DNA from: Candidatus Baldrarchaeota archaeon
GTDB taxonomy: Archaea > Asgardarchaeota > Baldrarchaeia > Baldrarchaeales > DXJG01
Direction of reading: 5' to 3'
NCBI GenBank assembly: GCA_016840485.1
Contig: JAEOSG010000010.1
Span: 1 to 36,859 of the forward strand
Length of the DNA stretch: 36,859 nucleotides
The position numbers and the translations under genes were made by a program. This document shows, one piece after another, positions 1 through 9,031 of this stretch (its first letter is position 1; every line of letters begins with the position of its first letter). The notes under the pieces are model-generated. The model had not been told where the DNA came from. It searched no databases and worked only from the letters and a program-made list of their open reading frames with translations.

Positions 1-297
1 TAGATCAAGTTCTTGCAAATCTTTTACACCGTCAACGGTGACGTAGATTAGTAGGTCTATGGTTTCGCTATCTTTTGAACTGTTTTTGAAGACGATTTCA
101 AGTCCGTTTCCAATTTCCGTCCAATTAAATACTTCCAGTGGTTTTCCTTCAGCATAATAGTCTACTAATAGTATTGGGCTTTCTTCTCCTTGTTCCGGTA
201 TCGTAGCTGAACTTAGGTTGATACTTGATAGAACTATCGCTACGCAGAGTAACACTGCAAGATAAGGCTTTAAACCACTTCTTTTTATTATGTTCAT
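1..297 (-). CDS. Secreted protein, N-terminal fragment (partial at window edge)
   Basis: The reading frame is open from the ATG at 297 through position 1, so 99 codons are visible and the C-terminus lies outside the window. A good Shine-Dalgarno GGAGG (305-309) sits 7 nt before the ATG. The N-terminus has a basic start (MNIIKRSGLK) and a hydrophobic stretch of about 15 residues ending in SSA, which is a typical secretion signal. The mature part is acidic and beta-rich, with two N-glycosylation sequons (NWT, NSS). This suggests an extracellular or surface protein, but I do not recognise the family. It is divergent from the membrane protein at 688. A TATA-like TTTTATAG on the minus strand near 352-360 would give a short leader. 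Confidence 0.75.
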   Translation of the reverse strand, partial: MNIIKRSGLKPYLAVLLCVAIVLSSINLSSATIPEQGEESPILLVDYYAEGKPLEVFNWTEIGNGLEIVFKNSSKDSETIDLLIYVTVDGVKDLQELDL

Positions 298-687
298 TAA
301 ATTTCCTCCATTTGTTGTAACATTTACCATTACATTTTGTTGTATTTTCTACTACTATAAAACACATCTTTACGATACTCATGTTAAAAATCTGTATATA
401 AACCTTTGCGGCGTAAAATTAGTAATACATCACAACAAATACATCTACATACCCAATGTGAAGCTTAATGCCTAATAAACAATATAAACAATATAAAATG
501 TACACTCATAGTACAATTATGAAATCGAAACTTTATTATAACACTCATTACAACAATTAACAACAATATAATAACATAATTGTCAATGTAGTTAAAAGTT
601 TGTAATCATATTACGAAGTTTCGTTTAATCTCCTTCAAGAACTCTGAAGATGTTAATCTTAAGTAGTAGTAAGTTGAGGGAAAAGGA
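298..687. other. Divergent intergenic region with AACAATATA repeats
   Basis: This is a 390-nt, very AT-rich gap between divergent genes, and I see no credible gene in it. It holds the Shine-Dalgarno and probable promoter of the leftward secreted gene, and a second minus-strand TATA-like TTTATATA near 395-402. The 9-mer AACAATATA occurs as two tandem copies at 478-495 and again at 562-570, with related CAACAAT strings between them. The short open frames here lack ribosome binding sites and resemble no family I know. Base composition alone could produce the repeats. Confidence 0.4.
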
Positions 688-2838
688 ATGAATGAACTGT
701 TGATTTCGGCTGCTTTAATTCTTTTGCCCAATATTTTAGTAGCTTTAATTGTCTTTATAATGAGGTATACACGTTTTAAGGAAGTCGCGTTGCGAGCGGG
801 AATAGCTTTTACTGCCTTTTGGCTAATATACTGTGTTGGTTCAAGTATAGTTTTCTATTTACTCGGGGTTCAACCTAATCCAGTGTATTCCTCCCAAAAC
901 ATTTCAAAATCTGCTTTGAAACCGCTTGCAGTTTATATTGGTTCTTTAACAACGTATTCTTTCGCCCTGACAATTACCTATTTAATTTTCATGTTCCCGT
1001 TTGTTTTCTTCATTGCACCTCTAATAGGCATTTTAATCCTGTTTTACGTTGTTAAAAGGAAGGGAATAAAGGAAGTAACGTTTTGGATCGACTTGAAACC
1101 TAAAAAATTAGTGGGTTGGGAAGAAGAAAAAGAGGTTTTAAAGCTTTTAATAGCTCTTCTACCAGTTTCCCTATATTTCCTAATAACATTACTAAAATTA
1201 TTGCAGCTTGAGTTAGATCCGCACGTAGTTGGAAGCACCTGGCTAGGCTGGGTGCTTGAAATCTACATGCTTTTTCTTTTATCTTTCATAGTAGCGGTGA
1301 ACCTTCTCTATACATCTCGTGTCTACCACGGAAATAAGTTTGTAGGTGAAACTATTAGGAGAAACACCTTCAACAATCTCTTATCTATAAGCATTGTGCT
1401 TTCATCCGTAAGCCTTATACTCTTCGTACAAATTTACAGAGGAATTGAATATCTCTTCATATACTTCTCACTATACTACATTGCGATAACTATTGTTTTT
1501 CTTGCATTCTTTAAGATAATGGAACCTGCATCTGTATATATCTTCGCAAAAATTTTGACTTTCATAAGAGATAAAGACAGATTACAAAAACTGTTTGATT
1601 TAAGAACTGCCGGTCTAGGTATTTTAGTTGGTGCATTAACTGCTCTGATTTCTCTACTATATATACTATATACGGGGCCATTAACGTTTTATTGGGTGCA
1701 CGCAAATGTTGACTTAGATGAGCTTATGAATGCGTGCTCTCTATATCAAAGCCCCTATTTGGATGCCTTGAATATTTTAAATATTCTTATCTCTCTGGGC
1801 TCCTTGCAAAGATTTTTTGAAATAGCAATCATATTAGGGCTTATTTATGTTTTTAGGAACACGCTTAAAGTTAAATTCTTTGTAGCCGGTGTATATGTAG
1901 GCATATTTAAAATGATTACTGATTACTTTCTTTTACAAGGTGAAGCTTCTAAAGCTTGGACTACAGCTGTACTTTCAAGTTTAAACATAGGGTCTCTCAA
2001 TATCTTGGTTCCAAGGTTCGCCTATTTACCGCTAACAACAAACCAGTTTATCGTTATACCCATGTTACTCCTCAAGCTTTTAGCAACACTTCTAGTCTTC
2101 ACTGTTCTAGTTTACTTGAAATTTGGTAAACTTGTGCAGTTTACTGATGTTGAAGCTGGACATCAAATAAAATACATTTGTGAACCTGAACCTGACCGTA
2201 TTACTCCCAGCTCGTTGATAAAGTTAAAAATAGCGAAAATATTTGAAGATAAGATTCCAGAGGACCTTAAGCAGATTGTTGAGTTCTTTAAGACAAGAAC
2301 ATACACTTTCCAAGAACTAAAAGAAAAGTTGGGTATGCCAGAAGAGAAATTAAAGAAAATTCTCCGATATCTCTACGAAAATTACATCATCGATATTTAT
2401 GACGTCGAGTTTAAGATAGTTACCCCAGCACCTGTAATAGAGGGCATATATATTGTGAACACCGATGGTATAGCTCTTTACAGCCAGTCTTTTGGCGAAG
2501 TTAAAGTTGAACCTTTATTGATTTCAGGTATGCTTTCAGCTATAACAAGCTTCGTAAAAGAAACAACCAGCAGCCAGCAGTATTTGCAGGCCATTGACCA
2601 CGGTGACGTTGTTCTCATGATAGAATATGGAGATGGGTTCTTCGTTACTCTTTTGGCAAACAGAGAAACTCCAGAGCTACGTATGAGGCTAAGAGAATTT
2701 GTAAAACGCTTCCAAGAACAATATGGTGAAGTACTTAAACAGTGGAGTGGAGATCCATCAGAATTTGAAGGAACAGAGCAATTAATTAAAGAAATCTTCG
2801 AAATAACACCCATAAGCGAAGAAGCTCCTGCAACCTAA
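688..2838 (+). CDS. Polytopic membrane protein with C-terminal winged helix and roadblock/longin-like domain
   Basis: Residues 1 to about 490 contain roughly 12 hydrophobic helices, with long loops near 125-150 and 335-365. A cytoplasmic part follows. Residues about 520-575 look like a winged helix (IVEFFKTRTYTFQELKEKLG, then a recognition-type helix). From about 583 to 700 comes a fold of the roadblock/longin type common in archaea, beginning EGIYIVNTDGIALYSQSFG and ending in a long helix (LREFVKRFQEQYG). In other archaea this C-terminal module often accompanies small GTPases or membrane proteins and works as a dimerisation or scaffold unit. The joint arrangement suggests a membrane sensor or scaffold. 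No transport motif was recognised. The ATG has GAGGG and AAGGA purine runs upstream. Function is inferred only from architecture. Confidence 0.8.
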   Translation: MNELLISAALILLPNILVALIVFIMRYTRFKEVALRAGIAFTAFWLIYCVGSSIVFYLLGVQPNPVYSSQNISKSALKPLAVYIGSLTTYSFALTITYLIFMFPFVFFIAPLIGILILFYVVKRKGIKEVTFWIDLKPKKLVGWEEEKEVLKLLIALLPVSLYFLITLLKLLQLELDPHVVGSTWLGWVLEIYMLFLLSFIVAVNLLYTSRVYHGNKFVGETIRRNTFNNLLSISIVLSSVSLILFVQIYRGIEYLFIYFSLYYIAITIVFLAFFKIMEPASVYIFAKILTFIRDKDRLQKLFDLRTAGLGILVGALTALISLLYILYTGPLTFYWVHANVDLDELMNACSLYQSPYLDALNILNILISLGSLQRFFEIAIILGLIYVFRNTLKVKFFVAGVYVGIFKMITDYFLLQGEASKAWTTAVLSSLNIGSLNILVPRFAYLPLTTNQFIVIPMLLLKLLATLLVFTVLVYLKFGKLVQFTDVEAGHQIKYICEPEPDRITPSSLIKLKIAKIFEDKIPEDLKQIVEFFKTRTYTFQELKEKLGMPEEKLKKILRYLYENYIIDIYDVEFKIVTPAPVIEGIYIVNTDGIALYSQSFGEVKVEPLLISGMLSAITSFVKETTSSQQYLQAIDHGDVVLMIEYGDGFFVTLLANRETPELRMRLREFVKRFQEQYGEVLKQWSGDPSEFEGTEQLIKEIFEITPISEEAPAT

Positions 2839-2950
2839 CAAATTGCACATACTCTTAGAACAGTTACTTAAATTTGACAAAATATTGAGTGGATTTTAAA
2901 CGTTTCATTTTTAGATTTACAAAAACGTTAAATATTACATTTTTTAATCT

Positions 2951-4150
2951 ATGTTTATTCTCCGTTGCGTCAAAAGGTTTATAAGCTATTTAATGTTTGT
3001 TGTTTCCTCTCCTTTTGTAAAGCGAGAGAAAGTGGGGTTGAAGAATTTGAGTTTTGAAGAATTAAATATTAAAGACAGCGTTTTATCGGCAATTTACACC
3101 ATGGGCTATGAAAAGCCTTCACCAATACAAAAAGAGACAATACCATTGATTTTATCTGGAAGAGATGTCGTGGGGCAAGCAAGAAGCGGAAGCGGGAAAA
3201 CAGCGGCATTCGGTATACCACTGGTGGAAATGACAAACATAGCTGATCGTAGTGTTCAAGCTTTAATACTTACACCGACAAGAGAATTGGCGGAACAAGT
3301 AGCACGGGAAATAAGTAATATTGGACGGAAAAGAGGAGTGAGGGTTTGTGCTATTTATGGTGGTATGCCAATTGAACCTCAAATAAGAAGGCTGCAAGGA
3401 GGAGTACATGTAGTTGTTGGGACTCCAGGCCGTATATTAGATCATTTACGAAGAAAAACATTGAATCTTCGCAGTATTAGAGTGATTGTTTTAGATGAAG
3501 CTGATAGAATACTTGATATGGGCTTTATAGACGATATCTCGACAATACTTTTCTTTGCGAAAAATAGAAAACAAACATTACTGTTTTCTGCTACAATGCC
3601 CTATGAAGTGATAAACTTGTCAAGGAAGTACATGAAGAATCCTATAACTGTGAAAATATCACAAGACGAACTCATTGTCAAACATATAGATCAATACTAT
3701 GTTGAAACAGTTCCTGAAAATAAATTAAAAGTTTTAAAGAGAATTTTAAATGAACATCGTGAAGAAAAAATTTTAGTCTTCTGTGCAACAAGAAGGAAAA
3801 CAAATCATATCGCTTGGAAACTTAAACAGTCAGGGTATTTTGTTTTTCGTTTAAATGGTGATATGACCCAGAGTCAGAGAAATTGGTCACTGGAATCATT
3901 TAGAAAGCCGGGTAGCAAAATACTTGTAGCAACTGATGTAGCGTCTCGAGGAATAGATGTACCTACAACCGATCTAGTGGTAAACTTTGATATTCCAAGA
4001 AATTTGAAGGACTATGTTCATAGAATTGGTCGAACAGGAAGATTTGACAGGAGAGGAAAGGCAATAACAATAATAACGCAGAGAGATCATTCCTTTTTAA
4101 GGAAAATACTTAGAACAAACAAAATGGAAAAATATTACTTTAAAAAATAA
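2951..4150 (+). CDS. DEAD-box ATP-dependent RNA helicase
   Basis: This is a complete two-RecA-lobe helicase. Visible motifs are Q motif GYEKPSPIQ (52-60), Walker A ARSGSGKT (77-84, with Arg where Gln or Thr is usual), PTRELA (109-114), TPGR (158-161), DEAD (182-185), SAT (213-215), ATDVASRGID (327-336) and HRIGRTGR (357-364). It should remodel RNA duplexes or RNA-protein complexes in the cytoplasm, for example in ribosome assembly or cold adaptation. The first 30 or so residues look unlike the family. A TATA-like GTTAAATATT at 2927-2936 predicts a transcript start after the ATG at 2951, so translation may begin later: at ATG 2993, or at TTG 3047, which has GTGGGG 9 nt upstream and gives the usual short N-terminus (LSFEELN). 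Confidence 0.93.
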   Translation: MFILRCVKRFISYLMFVVSSPFVKREKVGLKNLSFEELNIKDSVLSAIYTMGYEKPSPIQKETIPLILSGRDVVGQARSGSGKTAAFGIPLVEMTNIADRSVQALILTPTRELAEQVAREISNIGRKRGVRVCAIYGGMPIEPQIRRLQGGVHVVVGTPGRILDHLRRKTLNLRSIRVIVLDEADRILDMGFIDDISTILFFAKNRKQTLLFSATMPYEVINLSRKYMKNPITVKISQDELIVKHIDQYYVETVPENKLKVLKRILNEHREEKILVFCATRRKTNHIAWKLKQSGYFVFRLNGDMTQSQRNWSLESFRKPGSKILVATDVASRGIDVPTTDLVVNFDIPRNLKDYVHRIGRTGRFDRRGKAITIITQRDHSFLRKILRTNKMEKYYFKK

Positions 4151-4472
4151 GCATAGATTCTAAATCTGTAAGTTCACGTAACGTAATTTCAATTACATGA
4201 AAAGCGGTTAATAGAGAATTGCTTTCTACATTCAACTAAATCTAATTTTCTGTTATAAAATGCAGCATTTTTAGTTTAAGTAATAGTGGCATTTTGTGGT
4301 CGTATTTTAAAAATTTAAAAATTTGGTACCCATATTTGGCAAATTAGGAAATATTGGAGTCTTCGCAGTTTTATAATATATTATTTAAATAGTTCGCAAT
4401 TTTTGTCAAAAATTTTAAGTATTATCGCAATAAATCATACGCATTAAATAGATGTTCTCGGGGTTGTGAGAT
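4151..4472. other. AT-rich intergenic region upstream of the surface protein
   Basis: This is a 322-nt gap with no credible gene or RNA. It includes TATA-like strings, notably TATATTATTTAAATAG near 4376-4391. A second, TTAAATA at 4444-4450, is centred about 26 nt before the ATG at 4473, which would fit a leaderless or nearly leaderless transcript. There is a short self-complementary run TTTTAAAAATTTAAAAATTT near 4305-4323, but no clear terminator for the helicase gene. Confidence 0.35.
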
Positions 4473-5585
4473 ATGTTCTTCCTTTGTTTTTACAAAGGAA
4501 AAAAACTCTTATCAATCAAATTGATGTCTGTACTTTTGCTTTTAGTGCTTCTCTTGGCCTACTGCTATTATCCGGTAACATTTCCTGCAAATACAAACTA
4601 TTCGCACAATATCTCCTCGCTAACTTACAGAGATGATGAAAACATTGCTGGTGTGCCAAAAATATCTTCTGATGAAGGGAAAATACAGGAATGGTTAGAC
4701 TTGCTTGGAACCTTAGAAGTTCCAGCGGGAAACCCGGTGGACATTTACCCTGTTAGGGAAACTATGGCTATAGATTTGTGGCCGGGGCTCTATTTTCCGG
4801 AGGAAGTTGAAGTTTATAAGCCTCTTTTAGAGGATCTTCATGCTCAAGGAATAAAATACATGATTTATAGGAATTTTTATGGAGTTACTGACGTAAACTA
4901 CACTTACCTATGTGAATATTATCCTGGTTTTAACGCAGCGAATGCTGGTTTTATAGATTTAGATGGAAACCCGTATATAGTGGATTATGACCCTTATGGT
5001 ACACCAATATTTAGAGCTTCAACAAATAGACCCTATTGGCAAAATTTCCTCGTAAATTCAACAAAATTGGCTATTGATGCCGGTGTAGATGCTGTAGTTT
5101 TTGACGTTGGATATGGACATTATCCTCCAAGTGAATTAAATTTCGATCCGGACAGCATTAAAGGTTTTAGAGAATTTCTAGCAGAAAAATATACCTCGGA
5201 AGAATTAACTTCGAAATTTAATATTACTGATATTTCAACCTTCGATTTCGGTCAGTATCTTAGAGATCTAGGATACAATGCTAGCAGTTTAAAAGAATCT
5301 CTAGAGCAAGGTAAATCTTTGGGATACTATGCTGTTCTGCTATGGTCGGAGTGGTGTGAATTTCATCTTAAAGTTTTGGTTGAGTTTTATAAGAGGCTTT
5401 ATACCGAATTAAAAGAATATGCTCAAAGTAAAGGACGAGAGTTCTACATTTTCTCTAATATTTATCATTATCTTGATCCTCAGTATAATATACTTTATTT
5501 GATTAATTATGTAGATAGTATATATGCGGAAATTTTCTTTGACGATTTACAGTATCCGAATAGAACTCCGGCAACAGTTTTATAA
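4473..5585 (+). CDS. Surface glycosidase-like protein, 5' part before a frameshift
   Basis: The N-terminus carries a basic segment and a strong hydrophobic signal or anchor (residues about 12-32). It is followed by what looks like an alpha/beta-barrel glycoside-hydrolase-like domain: repeated strand/helix units, VDAVVFDVGYG, and an Asp/Glu- and Trp-rich segment (YYAVLLWSEWCEFHLKVLV). The frame ends abruptly in TAA at 5583-5585 in the middle of a conserved-looking domain, and the continuation (YKVAYSLGKHYIPMTVP) is in the next frame. Reading gtt, skipping one T of the TTTT at 5578-5581, then tat aag restores ATV-YKVAYS. So this and the following feature were one gene, or still are if recoded. 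Catalytic residues cannot be assigned from sequence alone. Confidence 0.72.
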   Translation: MFFLCFYKGKKLLSIKLMSVLLLLVLLLAYCYYPVTFPANTNYSHNISSLTYRDDENIAGVPKISSDEGKIQEWLDLLGTLEVPAGNPVDIYPVRETMAIDLWPGLYFPEEVEVYKPLLEDLHAQGIKYMIYRNFYGVTDVNYTYLCEYYPGFNAANAGFIDLDGNPYIVDYDPYGTPIFRASTNRPYWQNFLVNSTKLAIDAGVDAVVFDVGYGHYPPSELNFDPDSIKGFREFLAEKYTSEELTSKFNITDISTFDFGQYLRDLGYNASSLKESLEQGKSLGYYAVLLWSEWCEFHLKVLVEFYKRLYTELKEYAQSKGREFYIFSNIYHYLDPQYNILYLINYVDSIYAEIFFDDLQYPNRTPATVL

Positions 5586-8500
5586 GGTAGCTTATAGTTT
5601 AGGGAAACATTATATTCCTATGACAGTTCCATCCGAAAATTCGGAACTCTATCCATTGTATATTGCAGAATTTTATGCATGTGGTAGCTGGACAGGTGGA
5701 GTAAAAAACTATACCTCATATCTCTTGTTTGTTAACTCGCACCCTGAACTCTTTAGTAAGGAGCAAGACGGTGAAATAGGGCTTGTATATTCTTTGGCAT
5801 CAAGCGAAAACCATAGTTCATTTGAAGGTGCCTTTTATCTTCTCTCTGATATTCAACGCAGCTTTGACATTATTGTTTTTGGAGATAACAAATGGTTTAA
5901 TGAAAGTTTAACATTAAACGACCTGTTAAGGTATAGAGCAATTTTACTACCCAATACTGGTTATCTTACAGATAAACAGGTTGAATTGCTTCTGAACTAT
6001 ACTGAGCATGGCGGCATTCTAATAGGTATAGGAAGCGTTGGAACACGAAACGAGACTGGAGAGGTTGTTAACTCAGATGCTCGAGCAACATTTGTCAGTC
6101 TTTTTAATGGCGATATGGTTTCCTATGGAAGTGGAAAAGTTATTTCATGGACCACTGATATAGCTCTTCAATATCTTTTGCAGAGAAATGTAACAATCTT
6201 AGAAGAGTTTGAAAACAGATTAAACGAGGTATTTTCGCCCGAAATCGTAACGAACTTCGGCAATGATGTTACTATATTTCAATACTGGGACTCCGAATCT
6301 AATGCTATGATCTTTCACTTCCTAAACCGCGAATACGACCCCACGAGTGATGCAATAATACCTGAATATGATGTAAGCTTTAAGTTTACTTTAAGGCCTG
6401 AATTGGGTGGTGTTCCTCTCGAAATAAGATTTTATTCACCGGATGGATATTTTGAAGGTGTAGAGCTGACTTATAGTTTAGATTCCAATGGGTATGTGGG
6501 GGTAACGATTCCAAAAGTACATATATGGGGCGTTTTGCGTGTAGAAGCTAAGAAAAAGGCAGCACAAGAAGATTTAGTGATTAACAGTCCTACCGTGCTT
6601 AAGGATCAAGTCGTAGTTTTGAGCGGTAATCTTCTAGTTAACTCAAAATTGATTTTGGATAACGTTATTTTGAAGATGAATAGTTCTCTTGACAGGCCGT
6701 TTCGAATAGAGGTTTATGAAGGAGGAGAACTTGTTATCAAAGACTCTATTATTACTGCGTATGATCCAAGGTATCATTACTATGTTAAGGTGGATAAGGG
6801 TAGCCGGTTCTACATGGAGAATAGTGAGTTAAGTCATGCAGGTGTTTGGGGCCCTATTTATGCTGGAGGACTATGGATAAGCACAGATGATGCCATAATT
6901 TTGAATTGTACTATACACAGTAACTACGACTATGGAATACATGTGTACAACGCTTCATACGTTGAGATAATAAACTGTAAAATCTACGGCAACAATATAG
7001 GAATATATCTGTTAAATTCGTCCTTCGTGACTATCTCCAAATGTGACATCTACAGCAATTCAATTGGCATCTATGAAAGAGGAAGCTACTACTCTACAGT
7101 TAAATACAGTCATATCTCAGATAATTCATATTGGGGAGTAACAATTTGGGATTCCATCTTCCCATTAACATCTGATAGCACCATTCATGATAATGCACAT
7201 GACGGAGTTATTATTTGGTACTCATTTTTCGCAAAAATTTACAACTGCAAAGTCTACAATAATGAAAATGGTTTTAACATACAATATACACCTTTAGTGA
7301 CAATTTCGAGCAGTGAAGCATATAGTAATACGAAATCAGGCTTACTTTTCTTCCACGTCGAACCTCTGTACAACTATCCATTGGCAATTCTTGATTCTTT
7401 AGGTACCATAGTTGCCAACAGTTTTCACAATAACACATATGGCATATACATGTTAGAAAGCAGAAAAACCAAAATTGAAGCCTGCAATATACTTGACAAC
7501 ACGTGGGGAATATATGTTGAAGGAACTACCCAATATACATTCATTTACTACTCCAACTTCATTGATAACACCAACCACATTTATGTTGACGAAAAAGCGC
7601 AAGGAAAAATCCAGTTTGACAATATAACAGTTGGAAACTACTGGGATGACCATAGCAGAGAAGACGCTGATAACGATGGAATTATCGACACGCCTTACAC
7701 CATTAACTCTGTGGACAAAGACTATAAGCCGCTAGCTAATCCAGCTACCATCGTAAAAATAGAAGATGTATATGGACCTATGATCACAGACATTCAAGTA
7801 GAGAAAGAAGTAGGAAACGAAAACTACAATTTAACGGTATCTGTTAATGTCACCGATGATTCTTGGCTAAGTTGGGTTTTAATGAACGGCACGATACATA
7901 ATTTGCCAGGTGGAGAAAACTATCCTTTAATGCGTATAATGATATATTTCTACGACCCCCTTGCCACCGTCTTAGGCTATGATAGATCGGACTTTAATCT
8001 TCTTCCGTCAGAAGGATATCCTCTCAAAACATGTACAGCTTCAGCCCAGTTCACTTTTCCTCTCACCTATAAGCCTTGCTTCAAAGTTTTTGCTGTGGAT
8101 ACCTATGGGAACTGGGCTGAAAATGATTCTACAAGTCCTCATATAACTGCTATACTTTGGGATCCAAGCGATCCTGAATATGACGAAGAGGTAACCGTAT
8201 TTGTTCACGTTTTTGATCAGAGTGGAATATCTGAATGTTTACTAAGTTACTTTAATGGAACTCGGTGGAATAATGTTTCAATGACATATGATGAGGAAAC
8301 AAATGCGATGGTTGGAAACATTCCAAGACAGCAATACGGGGTTACGGTGGAATTCAAAGTAATTGTTAAAGATGCTATGGGCAATGTAGCTGTGAGCACA
8401 ACTTATTCTTACACTGTTAAAGATTCTACCCCGCCAACATTGAGGATAATTCAGCCAAGCGATAGAGAAACGGTAACCAACAATGTTAACGTTACTTGGG

Positions 8501-8802
8501 AATCCTATGATAAAGGTTCGGGCTTAAAAGAATTCAAAATTTATTTAAATGGAACGTTAAAAGCTACCTTACCCCCTACAACATTTAGCTATCTTCTATC
8601 TAACTTAATATATGGTTCTTACAATGTCACGGTAGAAGCTGTAGATAACGCTGGCAACCGAGCAACTGCATCAATAATTTTCAAATATGTCCCTGAAGAG
8701 AAAAGTGGATTAACTAACTCTCTCATACTCGTAGGAGGAACAATAACCAGTATTGCAATCATAGCTGTAGCGTTTTTAATGAAAAGGAAACTAAAAGATT
8801 AA
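5524..8802 (+). CDS. Surface protein, 3' part: glutaminase-like fold, NosD-type beta helix, Ig-like repeats, membrane anchor
   Basis: This frame opens with an ATG at 5524 that lacks a ribosome binding site, and the sequence that makes protein sense starts at 5581, so it is the continuation of the upstream frame. Domains in order: end of the barrel; a glutamine-amidotransferase-like segment of the kind following GH42-type barrels (FDIIVFGDNKWF, then LLNYTEHGGILIGIG); a right-handed beta helix of about 12 turns rich in IYNN/GIYL repeats (about 330-720), closing with the NosD-type sequence GNYWDDHSREDADNDGIIDTPY; two or more Ig-like beta domains (GSGLKEFKIYLNGT, NVTVEAVDNAGNRA); and a C-terminal membrane helix with a basic KRKLKD tail. 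It is rich in N-glycosylation sequons. Polysaccharide binding or cleavage at the cell surface is likely but inferred. Confidence 0.78.
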   Translation: MRKFSLTIYSIRIELRQQFYKVAYSLGKHYIPMTVPSENSELYPLYIAEFYACGSWTGGVKNYTSYLLFVNSHPELFSKEQDGEIGLVYSLASSENHSSFEGAFYLLSDIQRSFDIIVFGDNKWFNESLTLNDLLRYRAILLPNTGYLTDKQVELLLNYTEHGGILIGIGSVGTRNETGEVVNSDARATFVSLFNGDMVSYGSGKVISWTTDIALQYLLQRNVTILEEFENRLNEVFSPEIVTNFGNDVTIFQYWDSESNAMIFHFLNREYDPTSDAIIPEYDVSFKFTLRPELGGVPLEIRFYSPDGYFEGVELTYSLDSNGYVGVTIPKVHIWGVLRVEAKKKAAQEDLVINSPTVLKDQVVVLSGNLLVNSKLILDNVILKMNSSLDRPFRIEVYEGGELVIKDSIITAYDPRYHYYVKVDKGSRFYMENSELSHAGVWGPIYAGGLWISTDDAIILNCTIHSNYDYGIHVYNASYVEIINCKIYGNNIGIYLLNSSFVTISKCDIYSNSIGIYERGSYYSTVKYSHISDNSYWGVTIWDSIFPLTSDSTIHDNAHDGVIIWYSFFAKIYNCKVYNNENGFNIQYTPLVTISSSEAYSNTKSGLLFFHVEPLYNYPLAILDSLGTIVANSFHNNTYGIYMLESRKTKIEACNILDNTWGIYVEGTTQYTFIYYSNFIDNTNHIYVDEKAQGKIQFDNITVGNYWDDHSREDADNDGIIDTPYTINSVDKDYKPLANPATIVKIEDVYGPMITDIQVEKEVGNENYNLTVSVNVTDDSWLSWVLMNGTIHNLPGGENYPLMRIMIYFYDPLATVLGYDRSDFNLLPSEGYPLKTCTASAQFTFPLTYKPCFKVFAVDTYGNWAENDSTSPHITAILWDPSDPEYDEEVTVFVHVFDQSGISECLLSYFNGTRWNNVSMTYDEETNAMVGNIPRQQYGVTVEFKVIVKDAMGNVAVSTTYSYTVKDSTPPTLRIIQPSDRETVTNNVNVTWESYDKGSGLKEFKIYLNGTLKATLPPTTFSYLLSNLIYGSYNVTVEAVDNAGNRATASIIFKYVPEEKSGLTNSLILVGGTITSIAIIAVAFLMKRKLKD

Positions 8803-9031
8803 ACATCACATAAAAATAAAAGAGATACTGTGTGAACTGTAATAGATGCATTATTTGGATTTACACAACTTCAAGTAATAAATTAGATATCCATAGGTAG
8901 CCTCGTCTAACTTTATCTTACTTAAGGACCATAGCAGAGGGAAAGGTTAGAGACGTTTAAATACCGTTACATTACAGTTTAAACATGTTATTAAAGAGTT
9001 TGATTTAAGAGAGGCTTACCGGTGATGTAAG

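Noticed and set aside
149-382. 77-residue minus-strand frame
   Set aside because: The overlapping frame starting at ATG 297 has a Shine-Dalgarno and signal peptide and is open to the edge; this one has neither.
478-570. AACAATATA repeats as a possible CRISPR or origin
   Set aside because: Only three short copies without regular spacing in very AT-rich DNA; too weak for a repeat array or origin call.
5524-5580. ATG 5524 as an independent gene start
   Set aside because: No ribosome binding site, and its first 19 residues make no sense as a domain start while the other frame reads on coherently until 5580.
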